Origin: a virus
Strand: one strand, 5' to 3'
DNA length: 42,354 nucleotides
Virus record (IMG/VR): IMGVR_UViG_3300031599_000011
Coordinates: 1 to 42,354 of that record
The translations under genes were made by a program, and so were the position numbers. Positions 30,929 to 40,075 of this stretch are shown in pieces. The notes beneath the pieces were generated by a model. The model ran no database searches and was not told the origin of the DNA. It saw nothing but the letters and a program-made list of their open reading frames with translations. Within the stretch, counting starts at the first letter, position 1. Each line of letters starts with the position of its first letter.

Positions 30929-32971
30929 TTAACCAATTCCGCTCATCGGATCCAGCTTAGGTAGTGCGATCTTGTTGTCGTAGAAGTACTCTAACTGGTC
31001 ATACACCCTTGTACCTGGATTAGTATCTAAAGTACGTGCATAGAACGTTAGAGGAGACTCATAAGTATTCACCGAGGTTATCATGGTGGATACCATAAGC
31101 TCACTAAAATCAGTCTCTTCTAACATAGATCTCTTCTCTTCAAGATCCTTCCACTGCTCTGCAGAACTGGTTATAAAGTCCTGAGACTCATGCTGTATCA
31201 TCTGTGCTTGATGACCCATGTAAGCATCACCAACGGCCCCTACAGTAGCTATTAGTGTGGATGGGTCAGACAGTGTGAATGTATCAAAGGAGAATCCATC
31301 AGTGCCACCTGTTACGTAAGCAAGGGCAAGTGATATTGCTGCCCTAAGGAATGGATCGTCTATACCTGCAAGTATCTGCTCTAATGCAAAGCTGTAGGCA
31401 ACTGCAGTCAGGAATGCTGATAAGAACGCTGCCATGGTTATCTCAGATCCACGAACAAACATCATGATCAGTACCGATATAGCAATGATCACGAACTTCT
31501 TAATAGCCCTCCAGACTTCCTGATACCACTTTAAGTAATACTCATGTTGTGAGTGGCTAACTACCACATAGCTCTCAAGGAACACCTGTTCTTTTAGTGC
31601 TAACGTAGGAAGCTGTGACACTACACCCAATATTAATGGAATACAGAAGTTAGAGTGATCTAACGAATCTGGATCAGAGTTAACATTGATAGCAACGGAC
31701 GTAGTTACTCCTGAGGGGTAATCTATGACTGTGTGTGCTATCAAACCGGTTATGACTAATCTACGGTAAGTATTCACCCCTGAAGCACTAGGTGCATACA
31801 GTGTTAACGAACCGCTAGGTATATCTAAGTTAAGGGCACCATATCCACCAAGTGATACATCGAACTCTTCTCCATCAACTATGAGGCTACCGTAATCAGT
31901 ACGTGATCCAACAACATTGCTACTAGTAATAGAGTTGAACTGTAGCTTGAAGTTGTAATCACTCTCAGAAATATTGACTGTGTAGTTGTTCTGGTTCCAA
32001 GACACATTACCTGTACTTGGATCTACATGGTTCAAGTAGATAGCATCAAAGAACTCAAATAAATAAGCTTTAGCTGCTTGGGTAGGTGAGTGAATGTTTA
32101 TAGCATTCATAAGGAAGATGTCTGTAATACGGTCTTCCTCATTACCCACGTTAGTAGGTACACCTTCCTTCATCTGGGCAAACACACTCTCAATAGGGAA
32201 GCTAACACTCTTAAGTAAGTGTTTTGCGTCATCAAATTCTTCCTTACGAGAGGGATGGTCAATGTAAACACTATCCAACATAAGTGGGTAGATAGGGAAT
32301 GCTACAAAGTCCTCAGAGTTCTGGTAAGTACTAAATATGTCATGGAATAGGTGAGTATCTTCCATAGCCGGGGAGTATAACTTTATTTTAGTTAGTCCCA
32401 GGTGGAGGTAAGAATACCTAAGTACCTGTGTATTGGGCCCTACAGTTCTATTGGCTACCAACACAGATGAGCTAACAAATGCGTCCAGATCGTCTAAGAT
32501 AGTCTCTGTATATGTATATGTAGTGTCATCCACGTAGGTAGCACTACTGAATACCTTGGTGAACCATACACCTGATAATGAGTAAGCATATGAGTGGGTA
32601 GATGCATCGTAAGTTACTGTAGGGGAGTTGACCTCGTCAATCTGATCCATAGCTGTAGGACTGGAGAATGATGTGCCTGTGATATTAGGTACGCCATCTG
32701 GAAATGCCAGACCTGTTATATAGGTCTCATCTCGTAATGGACTAGTCTGTGTGACAGTAGGTAGTTTGTGTACGTAAGAGGACTTAGCATTGTTTAAGTA
32801 ATTAGAGGCAGCAGTATATCTATTACTGATCAATGCGATCTTGATAGCTTCGGATGCAGAGAGTCCTCGCTTAGAAGCAGTCATTACTGCTGCTTGTACA
32901 GTGGGTATTGTATCTTCCATCTCCCCAAATACAGGGGAGGTGTGTGCTCTTGCTGCCCGATGCCAACCCAT
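30929..32971 (-). CDS. Large structural protein with membrane-spanning segments, 680 aa
   Basis: Residues about 490-565 contain three or more hydrophobic helices (FVIIAISVLIMMFVRG; MAAFLSAFLTAVAYSFAL; AAISLALAYVTGG), unusual for a capsid protein and suggesting that it enters or crosses the host membrane during DNA ejection. The preceding 450 residues look like beta-rich domains (VTYDASTHSYAYSLSGVW). By position it corresponds to the N4 gp53/gp54 group of virion proteins. The start MGWHRAARAHTSP comes eleven bases after the previous gene. It may line or plug the channel used for vRNAP and DNA entry; this is inference. Confidence 0.65.
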   Translation of the reverse strand: MGWHRAARAHTSPVFGEMEDTIPTVQAAVMTASKRGLSASEAIKIALISNRYTAASNYLNNAKSSYVHKLPTVTQTSPLRDETYITGLAFPDGVPNITGTSFSSPTAMDQIDEVNSPTVTYDASTHSYAYSLSGVWFTKVFSSATYVDDTTYTYTETILDDLDAFVSSSVLVANRTVGPNTQVLRYSYLHLGLTKIKLYSPAMEDTHLFHDIFSTYQNSEDFVAFPIYPLMLDSVYIDHPSRKEEFDDAKHLLKSVSFPIESVFAQMKEGVPTNVGNEEDRITDIFLMNAINIHSPTQAAKAYLFEFFDAIYLNHVDPSTGNVSWNQNNYTVNISESDYNFKLQFNSITSSNVVGSRTDYGSLIVDGEEFDVSLGGYGALNLDIPSGSLTLYAPSASGVNTYRRLVITGLIAHTVIDYPSGVTTSVAINVNSDPDSLDHSNFCIPLILGVVSQLPTLALKEQVFLESYVVVSHSQHEYYLKWYQEVWRAIKKFVIIAISVLIMMFVRGSEITMAAFLSAFLTAVAYSFALEQILAGIDDPFLRAAISLALAYVTGGTDGFSFDTFTLSDPSTLIATVGAVGDAYMGHQAQMIQHESQDFITSSAEQWKDLEEKRSMLEETDFSELMVSTMITSVNTYESPLTFYARTLDTNPGTRVYDQLEYFYDNKIALPKLDPMSGIG

Positions 32972-32982
32972 CTACTGCTCCA

Positions 32983-34128
32983 TTATGGTGTTAGAGTAGA
33001 GTATTCTAGTCCAGCACCTTTTACTGCGTTACGAAGTACATTACCAATCTCAGTCTCAGTAACTGGGATAACATACCCGTTTGGATCAGTACCCTTAGCA
33101 ATCTGCCAGATATCACTAACCAACTTAGCTGCTTTCTGTTCAGAGTCACGTGCAAAGCCATTCTTCTGAGCTTCATACAGTGCCTGCTGCTTAGTAACTA
33201 AGATAGACTGCTCAAGCTCAGTTGCACCCTTGTTATCTAGTAGAGTCTTCTCACTACCAAACTTAAGGATCTGTGAGGCTTTAACCAGGTTATCTTGGGT
33301 AGATGTAGTATCTGAACGTGTGGTTCCAGCAGTCACCTCAAGGGTTTGTACCTCAGACAATGCAATAGCACTAGTCATCTGGTCACGTTGCTTAGAAGTC
33401 GTTACAAGACCATCTAGTAGTTGTTCTTTAGCTCGCTCAGTACCATCAATAGTCTCAGCCATTTGCACATGGATCAAGCTGATTTGCTCATCTACGTGTT
33501 GACGCTGTTTAAGACTATTATCCAACGCGTCATCTAACTGGACATCAGTACGCTTGGTAGAAGCAAGCTGTTCTTGAACCTGAGTATTGACTAACACAAT
33601 ACGAGAGTTAACCTCTTCGCGTTGCTTCTCACCAGATAAAATAGCATCATTTAACTGGTCAATAGCTCGTAAAGTACCACTTGTTTGCTCTAACGTCTGT
33701 TCAGTAATCAACTCTCGCTGATCAGCACTAGTAAGCTTTTTGTCATCTAACTCTGTGTTAGCACGTAGTGTTGCATCTACTTGTTCTAGTGTCTGCTTAT
33801 CAAGCATCAACTGCTGCTTACCACTTGTTACCAGTGCATCTGTTGCTTGTGCATCTGTACGTGATGTAGCTGCTACTTGTTCTACGGTTTGAGCGGCTAA
33901 TAGCTCAACCCGCTTCTCTGCTTCTTGCTCACCCATTACAAATGTAACGGAGTGTTGCATAGCAGATTGAATAGATCCTAAATAGACATTAGCGTAGTCT
34001 GCACCTTTGATACGACCCTTAGAGTACTGATCATCTAGATGTGATGTAACCGACTTCATTAACTTGTCGAATACACCGTCACCATTGATCGTGCCGTCTG
34101 TTACGCTACCTACGGTAATGTCTGTCAT
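32983..34128 (-). CDS. Coiled-coil virion protein with tandem repeats, 381 aa
   Basis: Six tandem copies of a helical repeat with the pattern Q-x-x-E-Q/x-x-x-x-T-x-R begin at residues 80, 112, 144, 183, 222 and 261. Their spacing is 32, 32, 39, 39 and 39 residues. The protein is likely a long helix or helical bundle and could be a structural rod or internal core component. By place it corresponds to N4 gp55 or nearby. It starts MTDITVGSVTDG, nine bases downstream of the previous stop, with AAGGTATTAAC as ribosome binding site. No enzymatic motif is visible. Confidence 0.7.
   Translation of the reverse strand: MTDITVGSVTDGTINGDGVFDKLMKSVTSHLDDQYSKGRIKGADYANVYLGSIQSAMQHSVTFVMGEQEAEKRVELLAAQTVEQVAATSRTDAQATDALVTSGKQQLMLDKQTLEQVDATLRANTELDDKKLTSADQRELITEQTLEQTSGTLRAIDQLNDAILSGEKQREEVNSRIVLVNTQVQEQLASTKRTDVQLDDALDNSLKQRQHVDEQISLIHVQMAETIDGTERAKEQLLDGLVTTSKQRDQMTSAIALSEVQTLEVTAGTTRSDTTSTQDNLVKASQILKFGSEKTLLDNKGATELEQSILVTKQQALYEAQKNGFARDSEQKAAKLVSDIWQIAKGTDPNGYVIPVTETEIGNVLRNAVKGAGLEYSTLTP
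33259..33891 (-). repeat. Tandem coding repeats, periods 32 and 39 residues
   Basis: Six diverged copies inside the 381-residue virion protein. Two spacings of 32 residues (96 bases) are followed by three of 39 (117 bases); the difference is seven residues, one heptad. The DNA copies are too diverged to be obvious at nucleotide level. Confidence 0.75.
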
Positions 34129-34137
34129 GTTAATACC

Positions 34138-34440
34138 TTAAAATTTAACAGTAGAGGAGTATACAGTCTCTGTAGAGACAGCGTTGACGTTAATTACATG
34201 AGCCACATTAGATGAGGTCAATACTTCGTAACGCCACACACCTTTCTTGTTTAGTAAATCAGAGAACGTAATCTGACCTGCTACACTGTCAGTAGGAGAA
34301 ACATCACCTGTTAGGGCGATGCTACTAAAGATACCGTCAGGATCCACTGCACGAACGCTGATAGCATCTGCAGCTACTTCTCCAGCTTTTAACTGAGGCC
34401 GGGTAATTGTAAATGTAACAGTAGATCCAACGGTATACAT
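34138..34440 (-). CDS. Small beta-rich virion protein, 100 aa
   Basis: Starts MYTVGSTVTFTITRPQL and alternates short beta strands with turns, like an immunoglobulin-type or cement-protein fold (AISVRAVDPDGIFSSIALTG; GVWRYEVLTSSNVA). It lies between two virion genes downstream of the coat protein, so it may be a head decoration or adaptor. No named family is recognised. The ribosome binding site is AAGGAATAGCT. Confidence 0.6.
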   Translation of the reverse strand: MYTVGSTVTFTITRPQLKAGEVAADAISVRAVDPDGIFSSIALTGDVSPTDSVAGQITFSDLLNKKGVWRYEVLTSSNVAHVINVNAVSTETVYSSTVKF

Positions 34441-34449
34441 AGCTATTCC

Positions 34450-35028
34450 TTATTCATCGTTTACTAGTGCTTGCTGACGAGACAAATTACGTAACTCTGC
34501 CTCGTTTAATGGATCCAGAACTTCAATACTAAACTCTGGTACCAACTTACTCTTACGGATCTTTTGTCCATTAGGTGTCTTAGCATTATAAAACACAGAA
34601 CATTTACGATCTTTGATCATATTGTAGATGATGTGTGGTACATGCCATCCATCAATTGAATCAAATGGTACAAACTTCTTAAATGTACCCAGCTTAGAAG
34701 AGCCAATGGAGAAGATTTCACCTTCCCAGTTCTTCTTGTTAGGGTTCATACATGTAATTCGGATACGTACAAGCTTTGAAGCTTCTTTACGTTTTGCAGC
34801 TAAAATAGCACCTTGAGATGTTGGGGCAGCCTTAACTTCAACTTCCTCATCTTCTTCCTCAGGTTCTAGAGCTTTGTTTACTAACTTACGGAGTTTATCT
34901 ACTCCAGTATTATGACGGTAAGTAACACCCATCTGGTCTGCACGTGCTCGTAGGGAGTCCAACTCACTAGGAATTGCGTTCTCTTCTACTTCATCTACTT
35001 CTACTTCTTGTGTAATTTCATCGTTCAT
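34450..35028 (-). CDS. Virion-associated or head-maturation protein, 192 aa
   Basis: The N-terminus is acidic. Residues about 22-55 (LDSLRARADQMGVTYRHNTG and following) look like a LEM/HeH or SAP-type helix-turn-helix common in phage proteins encoded after the coat gene. An acidic linker follows (EPEEEDEEVEV). The C-terminal half (RIRITCMNPNKKNWEGEIFS to PEFSIEVLDPL) is a beta-rich domain resembling the conserved phage protein often found just after coat genes. The start codon follows GGTAGAAGTAAA. It lies between coat protein and small beta-rich protein; probably structural. Confidence 0.65.
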   Translation of the reverse strand: MNDEITQEVEVDEVEENAIPSELDSLRARADQMGVTYRHNTGVDKLRKLVNKALEPEEEDEEVEVKAAPTSQGAILAAKRKEASKLVRIRITCMNPNKKNWEGEIFSIGSSKLGTFKKFVPFDSIDGWHVPHIIYNMIKDRKCSVFYNAKTPNGQKIRKSKLVPEFSIEVLDPLNEAELRNLSRQQALVNDE

Positions 35029-35070
35029 TTTACTTCTACCTTTTGAAGAGGGTGATCGCCTCTATATGTG

Positions 35071-35095
35071 AAAAAGCCTCCCCCGAAGGAGAGGC
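35071..35095 (-). terminator. Terminator downstream of capsid gene
   Basis: On the minus strand, a GC-rich eight-base-pair stem with a TTCG loop (35095-35076) is followed by five T residues (35075-35071). It lies 20 bases after the major capsid gene stop and would give extra monocistronic capsid message. Confidence 0.92.
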
Positions 35096-35114
35096 CTTAT
35101 TATAAAACTATTGC

Positions 35115-36293
35115 TTAGATTTCAGCAACAGTCTTGATTACAGCTAAACGCTCTGTACGTAGCAACATAGTACCGTAGTACCACTTGATGCTGTAGAAGC
35201 CAGTCTCGCCATACGGGTCAGTAGAACTATGGTTCTCACTAGGACGTACGTGCTTGATCTTAAACTTAACAGTCTTGCCATCAGTTTGGAAACCGATAGT
35301 AGTAAATGCGCCGTCACCAACAACCATCATTGGGAATACGTCGTAGTTACCGCCAGTAGCGTAGTAACCAGCGTTAGCTGATTCAGCAGCACCAGCACCA
35401 GCCCACTTCATCATCTCAGGAACTTCAACGATGCGGAAGCTGTCTACAGAACCAATCTCACCACGAATCACACTACCAGCTTGTGCATACTGAGCTAATG
35501 GGATAAACGCCTTGTTGCCGTGGTAGTCAGTCATCTTCATGATCGCAGGGATCATTTCAGAACCAACGTACATGATACGAGCAGCGTTAACCACTTTGGT
35601 ATCTACCATACGCGAACCAGAGATTACTTTGGTTTGCTTAGGTGTACGGTTGTTGTTCAACTCAATGTTCAACTTAACCAAGTCGTCATAAGTTACAGCA
35701 GAGATTGCACCGGTTTCACCAGACAACTCAGCAGCAGTAGTTGCTACGCCAGTTAGACGTACAACACCAGCACCGTTCAACAAGTCTACCTGAAGTTGAT
35801 CTTCAGTCATCTCGTTAGCAGCCTTCACAGACTCAGTAGTGATGTGCTGAAGTAACTCAGAATCAGAATCGAAGTCCAAAGACTCTTGAGAGTACTCATC
35901 GAAGAAACCAAACTTCTCGATAGAACCTTCAAGTTCGATACGCTTCATGCCAACACGGTTAACACGACCACCAGCTTCAGACAGAGCAGGAATCTTAGCA
36001 GCGATAACACCAACGTCTTTAGATGAACCATATAGGTTACCGTTAGAGATTGTTGCACCAGATGCGTCGATACCTTGATCGTTGATGTTACGATCATCAA
36101 GGATAGGTAGGTAATGGAAACGCTTAATGGTTTTACCCATGTTCTTAGGCATAGCAGTAACGTCAGCCAACTGACCGAAGAAACTTTCTTTTGCCGCTTC
36201 TACAAGAGCTTTCTTGTGGAAGTAATCAGTACGTAACTGTGAACCTACAGTAGAGGCTGTGCCGCCAGCTGGGTCGTTATACTTTGCAGTCAT
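35115..36293 (-). CDS. Major capsid protein (N4 gp56 family)
   Basis: The 392-residue protein has the N4-gp56 coat protein pattern: an N-terminal arm (MTAKYNDPAGGTASTVGSQL, then RTDYFHKKALVEAAKESFF), a beta-rich E-loop-like segment (IKRFHYLPILDDRNINDQG), and later YGETGFYSIKWYYGTMLLR. Length is close to N4 gp56 (about 400). The gene is flanked by an upstream acidic scaffold-like gene and a strong downstream terminator. Codons in this gene are regular and favour GTA, ACT, GAA and GAC-type codons like a highly expressed gene. The ribosome binding site is TTAAGGTGTATTATT. Confidence 0.92.
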   Translation of the reverse strand: MTAKYNDPAGGTASTVGSQLRTDYFHKKALVEAAKESFFGQLADVTAMPKNMGKTIKRFHYLPILDDRNINDQGIDASGATISNGNLYGSSKDVGVIAAKIPALSEAGGRVNRVGMKRIELEGSIEKFGFFDEYSQESLDFDSDSELLQHITTESVKAANEMTEDQLQVDLLNGAGVVRLTGVATTAAELSGETGAISAVTYDDLVKLNIELNNNRTPKQTKVISGSRMVDTKVVNAARIMYVGSEMIPAIMKMTDYHGNKAFIPLAQYAQAGSVIRGEIGSVDSFRIVEVPEMMKWAGAGAAESANAGYYATGGNYDVFPMMVVGDGAFTTIGFQTDGKTVKFKIKHVRPSENHSSTDPYGETGFYSIKWYYGTMLLRTERLAVIKTVAEI

Positions 36294-36326
36294 AATAATA
36301 CACCTTAATAATTAAATAATATTAGT

Positions 36327-37526
36327 TTAAACAAACTTACTAGAAGACATCTTCTCGAACTCTTCGTCACTCATATTGAGAACGTCAAATTCAGGTTTAG
36401 CCTTACTAGGCTTACTTTTTGCAGAACCCGCTGCTCGCCGTTTATCTTTAAGCTTTGGATCTACAGGATTGTTTGTCTTATTAACATTATTTGATTTGGA
36501 TGTACTAGTCGGATTAGTCTTGGTGTCCTGTACGGGGTCACCGAAACCTCCTTTAGCATTGATCGCATCGCCTATCTGTTTATAAGCCTCAATATCAGAA
36601 AGACCATTAAGTCTTCCTAAAATTCGCTCCCGTTCTACAACTTCGCTGACCTGCTTATATATACCTGATGCGACATGCTCGTTAATGACCTTAATGATAC
36701 TAGGATCTTTAGCGATGGTGTCTTTGGACGCTTCGTCCCACTTGTTGCCAATGATGTCGATAGTAGCATTGAAAGATTCTGTGTCTCGAATGTCATCGAG
36801 TATTCCATCTAGAGCTACTTCGCTATCGGAGACAGTGTAAGCTTTTGGTGTATAAGCAATATTGTCAGTGTCTATATCTAGTGGATCCATTCCACTATCC
36901 TTCACAAGCTTCTTGATTGCCTCAGGATCTTTTTTACTAAGATCAATCAAGTAGCTAAGTTTTTCTTCGTCCAGCAAGCCATGGTTATCCAACATCTTCA
37001 TGACTTTAAGGTTGGGCTTAATAGCAGCCATCTTCTTATTGTAGTTAGCACCCATCTTCATCAGATCACGAGCATCTTCTACAGTATCAACCTTCATTTC
37101 CTTACCATTAGCCTTGAAAGAGCTAAGTAAGGCTTCATACTGGACTTTATAGTCTATTTCTTCTTTAGAGTCAACGTCAGCTTCCTTAGAAGCCTCTGTA
37201 GTGTCCTCTGAAGGATCTTCATCCTTATCGTCATCATCGTCAGACTTGTCATCAGAATCACCTTCAGTCGCATCGTCTGCGTCCTCAGAGTCGTCATCAG
37301 AGTCTTGATCAGATTCTTTATCTTCAGAATCTTCATCAGCGTCTTCATCCGTAGTTTCATCATCATCTGCTTCATCATCATCTACGGTTTCGTCATCTGA
37401 CTCTACTACGTCATCTTCTACATCAGGAGAGGCGCTAGCCTCTTCTTCATCTAGTCGAGCCAGTTCAGTAGAGATGGCATCGTTGATCTCATCATCAGGA
37501 AGGTCTAGTGGATTAATAGCAGTCAT
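36327..37526 (-). CDS. Scaffold-like protein with long acidic N-terminus (N4 gp57-like)
   Basis: Residues about 25-125 are almost only Asp, Glu, Ser and Thr (DDDEADDDETTDEDADED), a striking low-complexity acidic region. The middle is helical (YKVQYEALLSSFKANGKEM). The end is Lys- and Ser-rich (KDKRRAAGSAKSKPSKAK). The acidic-helical-basic plan, the length (399 residues) and the place just before the coat gene all fit a capsid assembly scaffold. It is named scaffold-like because no catalytic or fold signature is visible. The ribosome binding site is AGGAGTTGTAAT. Confidence 0.7.
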   Translation of the reverse strand: MTAINPLDLPDDEINDAISTELARLDEEEASASPDVEDDVVESDDETVDDDEADDDETTDEDADEDSEDKESDQDSDDDSEDADDATEGDSDDKSDDDDDKDEDPSEDTTEASKEADVDSKEEIDYKVQYEALLSSFKANGKEMKVDTVEDARDLMKMGANYNKKMAAIKPNLKVMKMLDNHGLLDEEKLSYLIDLSKKDPEAIKKLVKDSGMDPLDIDTDNIAYTPKAYTVSDSEVALDGILDDIRDTESFNATIDIIGNKWDEASKDTIAKDPSIIKVINEHVASGIYKQVSEVVERERILGRLNGLSDIEAYKQIGDAINAKGGFGDPVQDTKTNPTSTSKSNNVNKTNNPVDPKLKDKRRAAGSAKSKPSKAKPEFDVLNMSDEEFEKMSSSKFV

Positions 37527-37527
37527 A

Positions 37528-37860
37528 TTACAACTCCTCTGCTAGTAATTCTTGACGAGTTTCTTCGTCTTCCTTAATACCTTGTTGAGCCATACGACCT
37601 ACTTGCATAACCTTCTGCAGGTACTGACGCACATTGCCAATGGCAATAATGCCGTGGTCAATGATCTTCTGTGAACCATCATCTGCCATAGAGGGATCTG
37701 CCTTCAGGATAACTAACCTGCTTGCCTCATCCATGAAGTAACCTTCATCTATGACGTCTATAAAATCTTTATTAGATACAAGTCGTAGTAACGACTCCAT
37801 CTTATCAACATCCTTACGTGCTGCTTCAATACTTACTTCAATCTGCTCGATTTCATTCAT
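37528..37860 (-). CDS. Hypothetical protein between portal and scaffold, 110 aa
   Basis: Starts MNEIEQIEVSIEAARKDVDK; almost entirely charged helix with a final acidic segment (EEDEETRQELLAEEL) that contains the ribosome binding site of the scaffold-like gene. In N4 a small protein, gp58, occupies the same place. Likely a small head assembly or chaperone-type protein. It starts 53 bases after the portal stop. Confidence 0.65.
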   Translation of the reverse strand: MNEIEQIEVSIEAARKDVDKMESLLRLVSNKDFIDVIDEGYFMDEASRLVILKADPSMADDGSQKIIDHGIIAIGNVRQYLQKVMQVGRMAQQGIKEDEETRQELLAEEL

Positions 37861-37913
37861 TGCTATATACCTTCGTGTCCCCCAGCTTTACCTGTAGGTT
37901 ATCTTGGTTTAGG

Positions 37914-39989
37914 TTATTGAGACTTAGGTGTCTCGTCTTTTTTTAACATACTGTCTGCTGCCTTTAAATCAAGAGCAGATCGTCTATCAAAATCTTTCTT
38001 CTGCATTTCCTTATCCATGTCAGCACCAGACTCACGCTCTAAGAACGTTAGGTCTTCGCTATCAGACTTACTCTCTAAGTTACGAGTCTTAGCCTGTTTA
38101 AGCTGAACATCAACTTGGTTCTCTGCACCCTTAGCTTGCTCATTAAATATCTGAGCCTTAAGGAGTTCAAGCTCCAACTGTGCTTTCTCCTGCTGTATTG
38201 GATCAGGCTGTGGTTGATACTCTTTGATCTTCTTAGCAAGTGTTGGCATCTTACGAAGCATGGCAATCTCTTCTAACAACATCTGACCCATTGAAGGATC
38301 CATTGAGTTACCCATGGTCTGTAGCATAAATGCTAGTTCCTGAGCTTTCTCGTTATCTGTCTCTGCAGTGGAGATACTTAACTTAAGGTCAAAGTTACCT
38401 GATAGGTCATCTCTACGTACCTGTACAAACTCTTCGTTAGTGATACGTACTGTCTCTTCCTCAGAAAGGAATACAGCGTTCATAGCTAGAATCTTACGAC
38501 CAGCTTCACTAATACATGTAGATAAGCGTCGGAGTATACCTAACTCTCGCTTACTTGTGGCATCTAATGTGCCTCGAATACCTGTAGCTGTTGATCCAAG
38601 TGCCTGTCCAGATAGACCTGAAGAGAAAGCTTTAACACCTGTTAGAGATTCTGCTTCCTGGTTCTGTAAGCCTAGCATTACTTCAGCTGACTTAGGTATC
38701 TCTGGATAAGAGCCCATATGGAATGCTTGTCGTGGATCTACAGTGGCATTGAACTCATAGTCCAAGCCCTTCTCGTACTTACGTCTGTTGGTAACATCCA
38801 ATGCATCTTTACGGATACCTAACTGACCATTAGCAGAACGACCCATGATATCAATCATACCGCGAGTTACTGCACCTACTATTTTTTGGTTATCTTCTAG
38901 TAGTGCACCATCTGGCTCACCATAGCTTGAGTTACGCTTAGGCAACATCTGAGCCATAACAAAAGGAATCTTCTTGTCCGGGTATGGGTTCTCTTCCATA
39001 CGGATCATTGTCTCACCAACATAGGTGGCAACAATAGGTTCTACGATACCAGTGTTGTTGATATCCCAGTAGCCCCAGTACTCATATGCTACGAACTTCT
39101 GACGAGGCTTATCCTTAAAGGAAAAGTCTGTGTCATCAGAGTTACCACTATAGTCTGGTTCAGCTAGTACAGAGTGACCAGTAATATTAATCTTATCAAG
39201 GTTTGTATAACGACCATCCTGCTTAAGCTCAGACAAGTCCGTGCTAAAGCGATAGATTAAGAACTGTGCCTTATCAAGATCACCCTTACAGGTTGGGTCT
39301 AGTACAACATCATCCAGGTCACATACCTCAAGAGTAGGTTGGTTCTTAATGATACGAGTTTCCTCTATCATTTCAGTACCAGTCTGAACCTCTTCATATG
39401 GAGGTATACCTTGTGCAGCCATCTGAGCTGCTTGCATAGGATCCTGTACAGGAACCTGTTCAATAATGGGTTGCTCTACTTCAATGATCTCATCTTCATA
39501 TTCCCAACCTACACGGGCAATAACTGTACCTTCGTCTACAATGGCACGTACGTACTCATCAATAAAACGGTTCTTCTTGATCTTAGTATTGAACTGGTTG
39601 TTCAGTACCAGCTGATTCTGTACAGCACCTGCCTTGTCTTCAAAGGTAACAGGCTCTACGTTAAAGATGTCTTCAGTAGATAGGAATGGCTCACTTAGAG
39701 CAGCATAACGCCACTCAGCTTGCTTACGTATAAGTTTAGGTGCAACAGCACTACGTCCAGTACGCTTCTGAATAGCAGCCTTACCTGTAACGTTAAGGTT
39801 GTCTACCCAAGCTTGTACCTTAGTCATTTGAAGAGTATGAGCAGGTAATGCTTCAGTGTAGTCAGCCTTTAGGTCAGAGACCTTAGGAGTGTTGTCCCAC
39901 TCAGCTAATTTAACTGTGCTCTCAGCATATAGATCCTTATCGGAGGTCTCATCTGAGGACACCATTTCTTCATCAAACTGTTCTGACAT
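37914..39989 (-). CDS. Portal protein (N4 gp59-like)
   Basis: This 691-residue protein (N4 portal is about 760) has features of the podovirus portal family: an acidic N-terminus, a beta-rich wing (FEDKAGAVQNQLVLNNQFNT), then VCDLDDVVLDPTCKGDLD, a central segment (VEPIVATYVGETMIRMEENP), and a helical crown with a long C-terminal Gln/Glu/Lys-rich coiled coil (QLELELLKAQIFNEQAKGAE). It forms the twelve-part ring through which DNA is packaged and ejected. It is encoded upstream of scaffold-like and coat genes, the usual head order. The ribosome binding site is AAGGTATCGACAAA. Confidence 0.85.
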   Translation of the reverse strand: MSEQFDEEMVSSDETSDKDLYAESTVKLAEWDNTPKVSDLKADYTEALPAHTLQMTKVQAWVDNLNVTGKAAIQKRTGRSAVAPKLIRKQAEWRYAALSEPFLSTEDIFNVEPVTFEDKAGAVQNQLVLNNQFNTKIKKNRFIDEYVRAIVDEGTVIARVGWEYEDEIIEVEQPIIEQVPVQDPMQAAQMAAQGIPPYEEVQTGTEMIEETRIIKNQPTLEVCDLDDVVLDPTCKGDLDKAQFLIYRFSTDLSELKQDGRYTNLDKINITGHSVLAEPDYSGNSDDTDFSFKDKPRQKFVAYEYWGYWDINNTGIVEPIVATYVGETMIRMEENPYPDKKIPFVMAQMLPKRNSSYGEPDGALLEDNQKIVGAVTRGMIDIMGRSANGQLGIRKDALDVTNRRKYEKGLDYEFNATVDPRQAFHMGSYPEIPKSAEVMLGLQNQEAESLTGVKAFSSGLSGQALGSTATGIRGTLDATSKRELGILRRLSTCISEAGRKILAMNAVFLSEEETVRITNEEFVQVRRDDLSGNFDLKLSISTAETDNEKAQELAFMLQTMGNSMDPSMGQMLLEEIAMLRKMPTLAKKIKEYQPQPDPIQQEKAQLELELLKAQIFNEQAKGAENQVDVQLKQAKTRNLESKSDSEDLTFLERESGADMDKEMQKKDFDRRSALDLKAADSMLKKDETPKSQ

Positions 39990-40033
39990 TTTGTCGATAC
40001 CTTAAACGGGCACGTATTGCGCCATATATTGTC

Positions 40034-40057
40034 ATACTACCCTTATTAAGGGAGTAT
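40034..40057 (-). other. Hairpin between holin and portal genes
   Basis: In the 86-base gap before the portal gene, ATACT (40034-40038) pairs with AGTAT (40053-40057) and CCCTT (40040-40044) with AAGGG (40048-40052), with a one-base bulge and a triloop. There is no T run on the minus strand, so this is not a standard terminator. It may be an RNA processing site or attenuator. Confidence 0.4.
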
Positions 40058-40075
40058 CCTACCACATAACATTAA

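Noticed and set aside
37154-37381. Methionine-, lysine- and leucine-rich 75-residue ORF
   Set aside because: It is an alternate frame over the Asp/Glu repeat region of the scaffold-like gene; its odd composition is a by-product of GAT/GAA repeats.
40034-40057. vRNAP-type promoter on the minus strand
   Set aside because: The triloop hairpin has T, not a purine, at the loop centre of the template strand and lacks the GC core seen at the three plus-strand sites.
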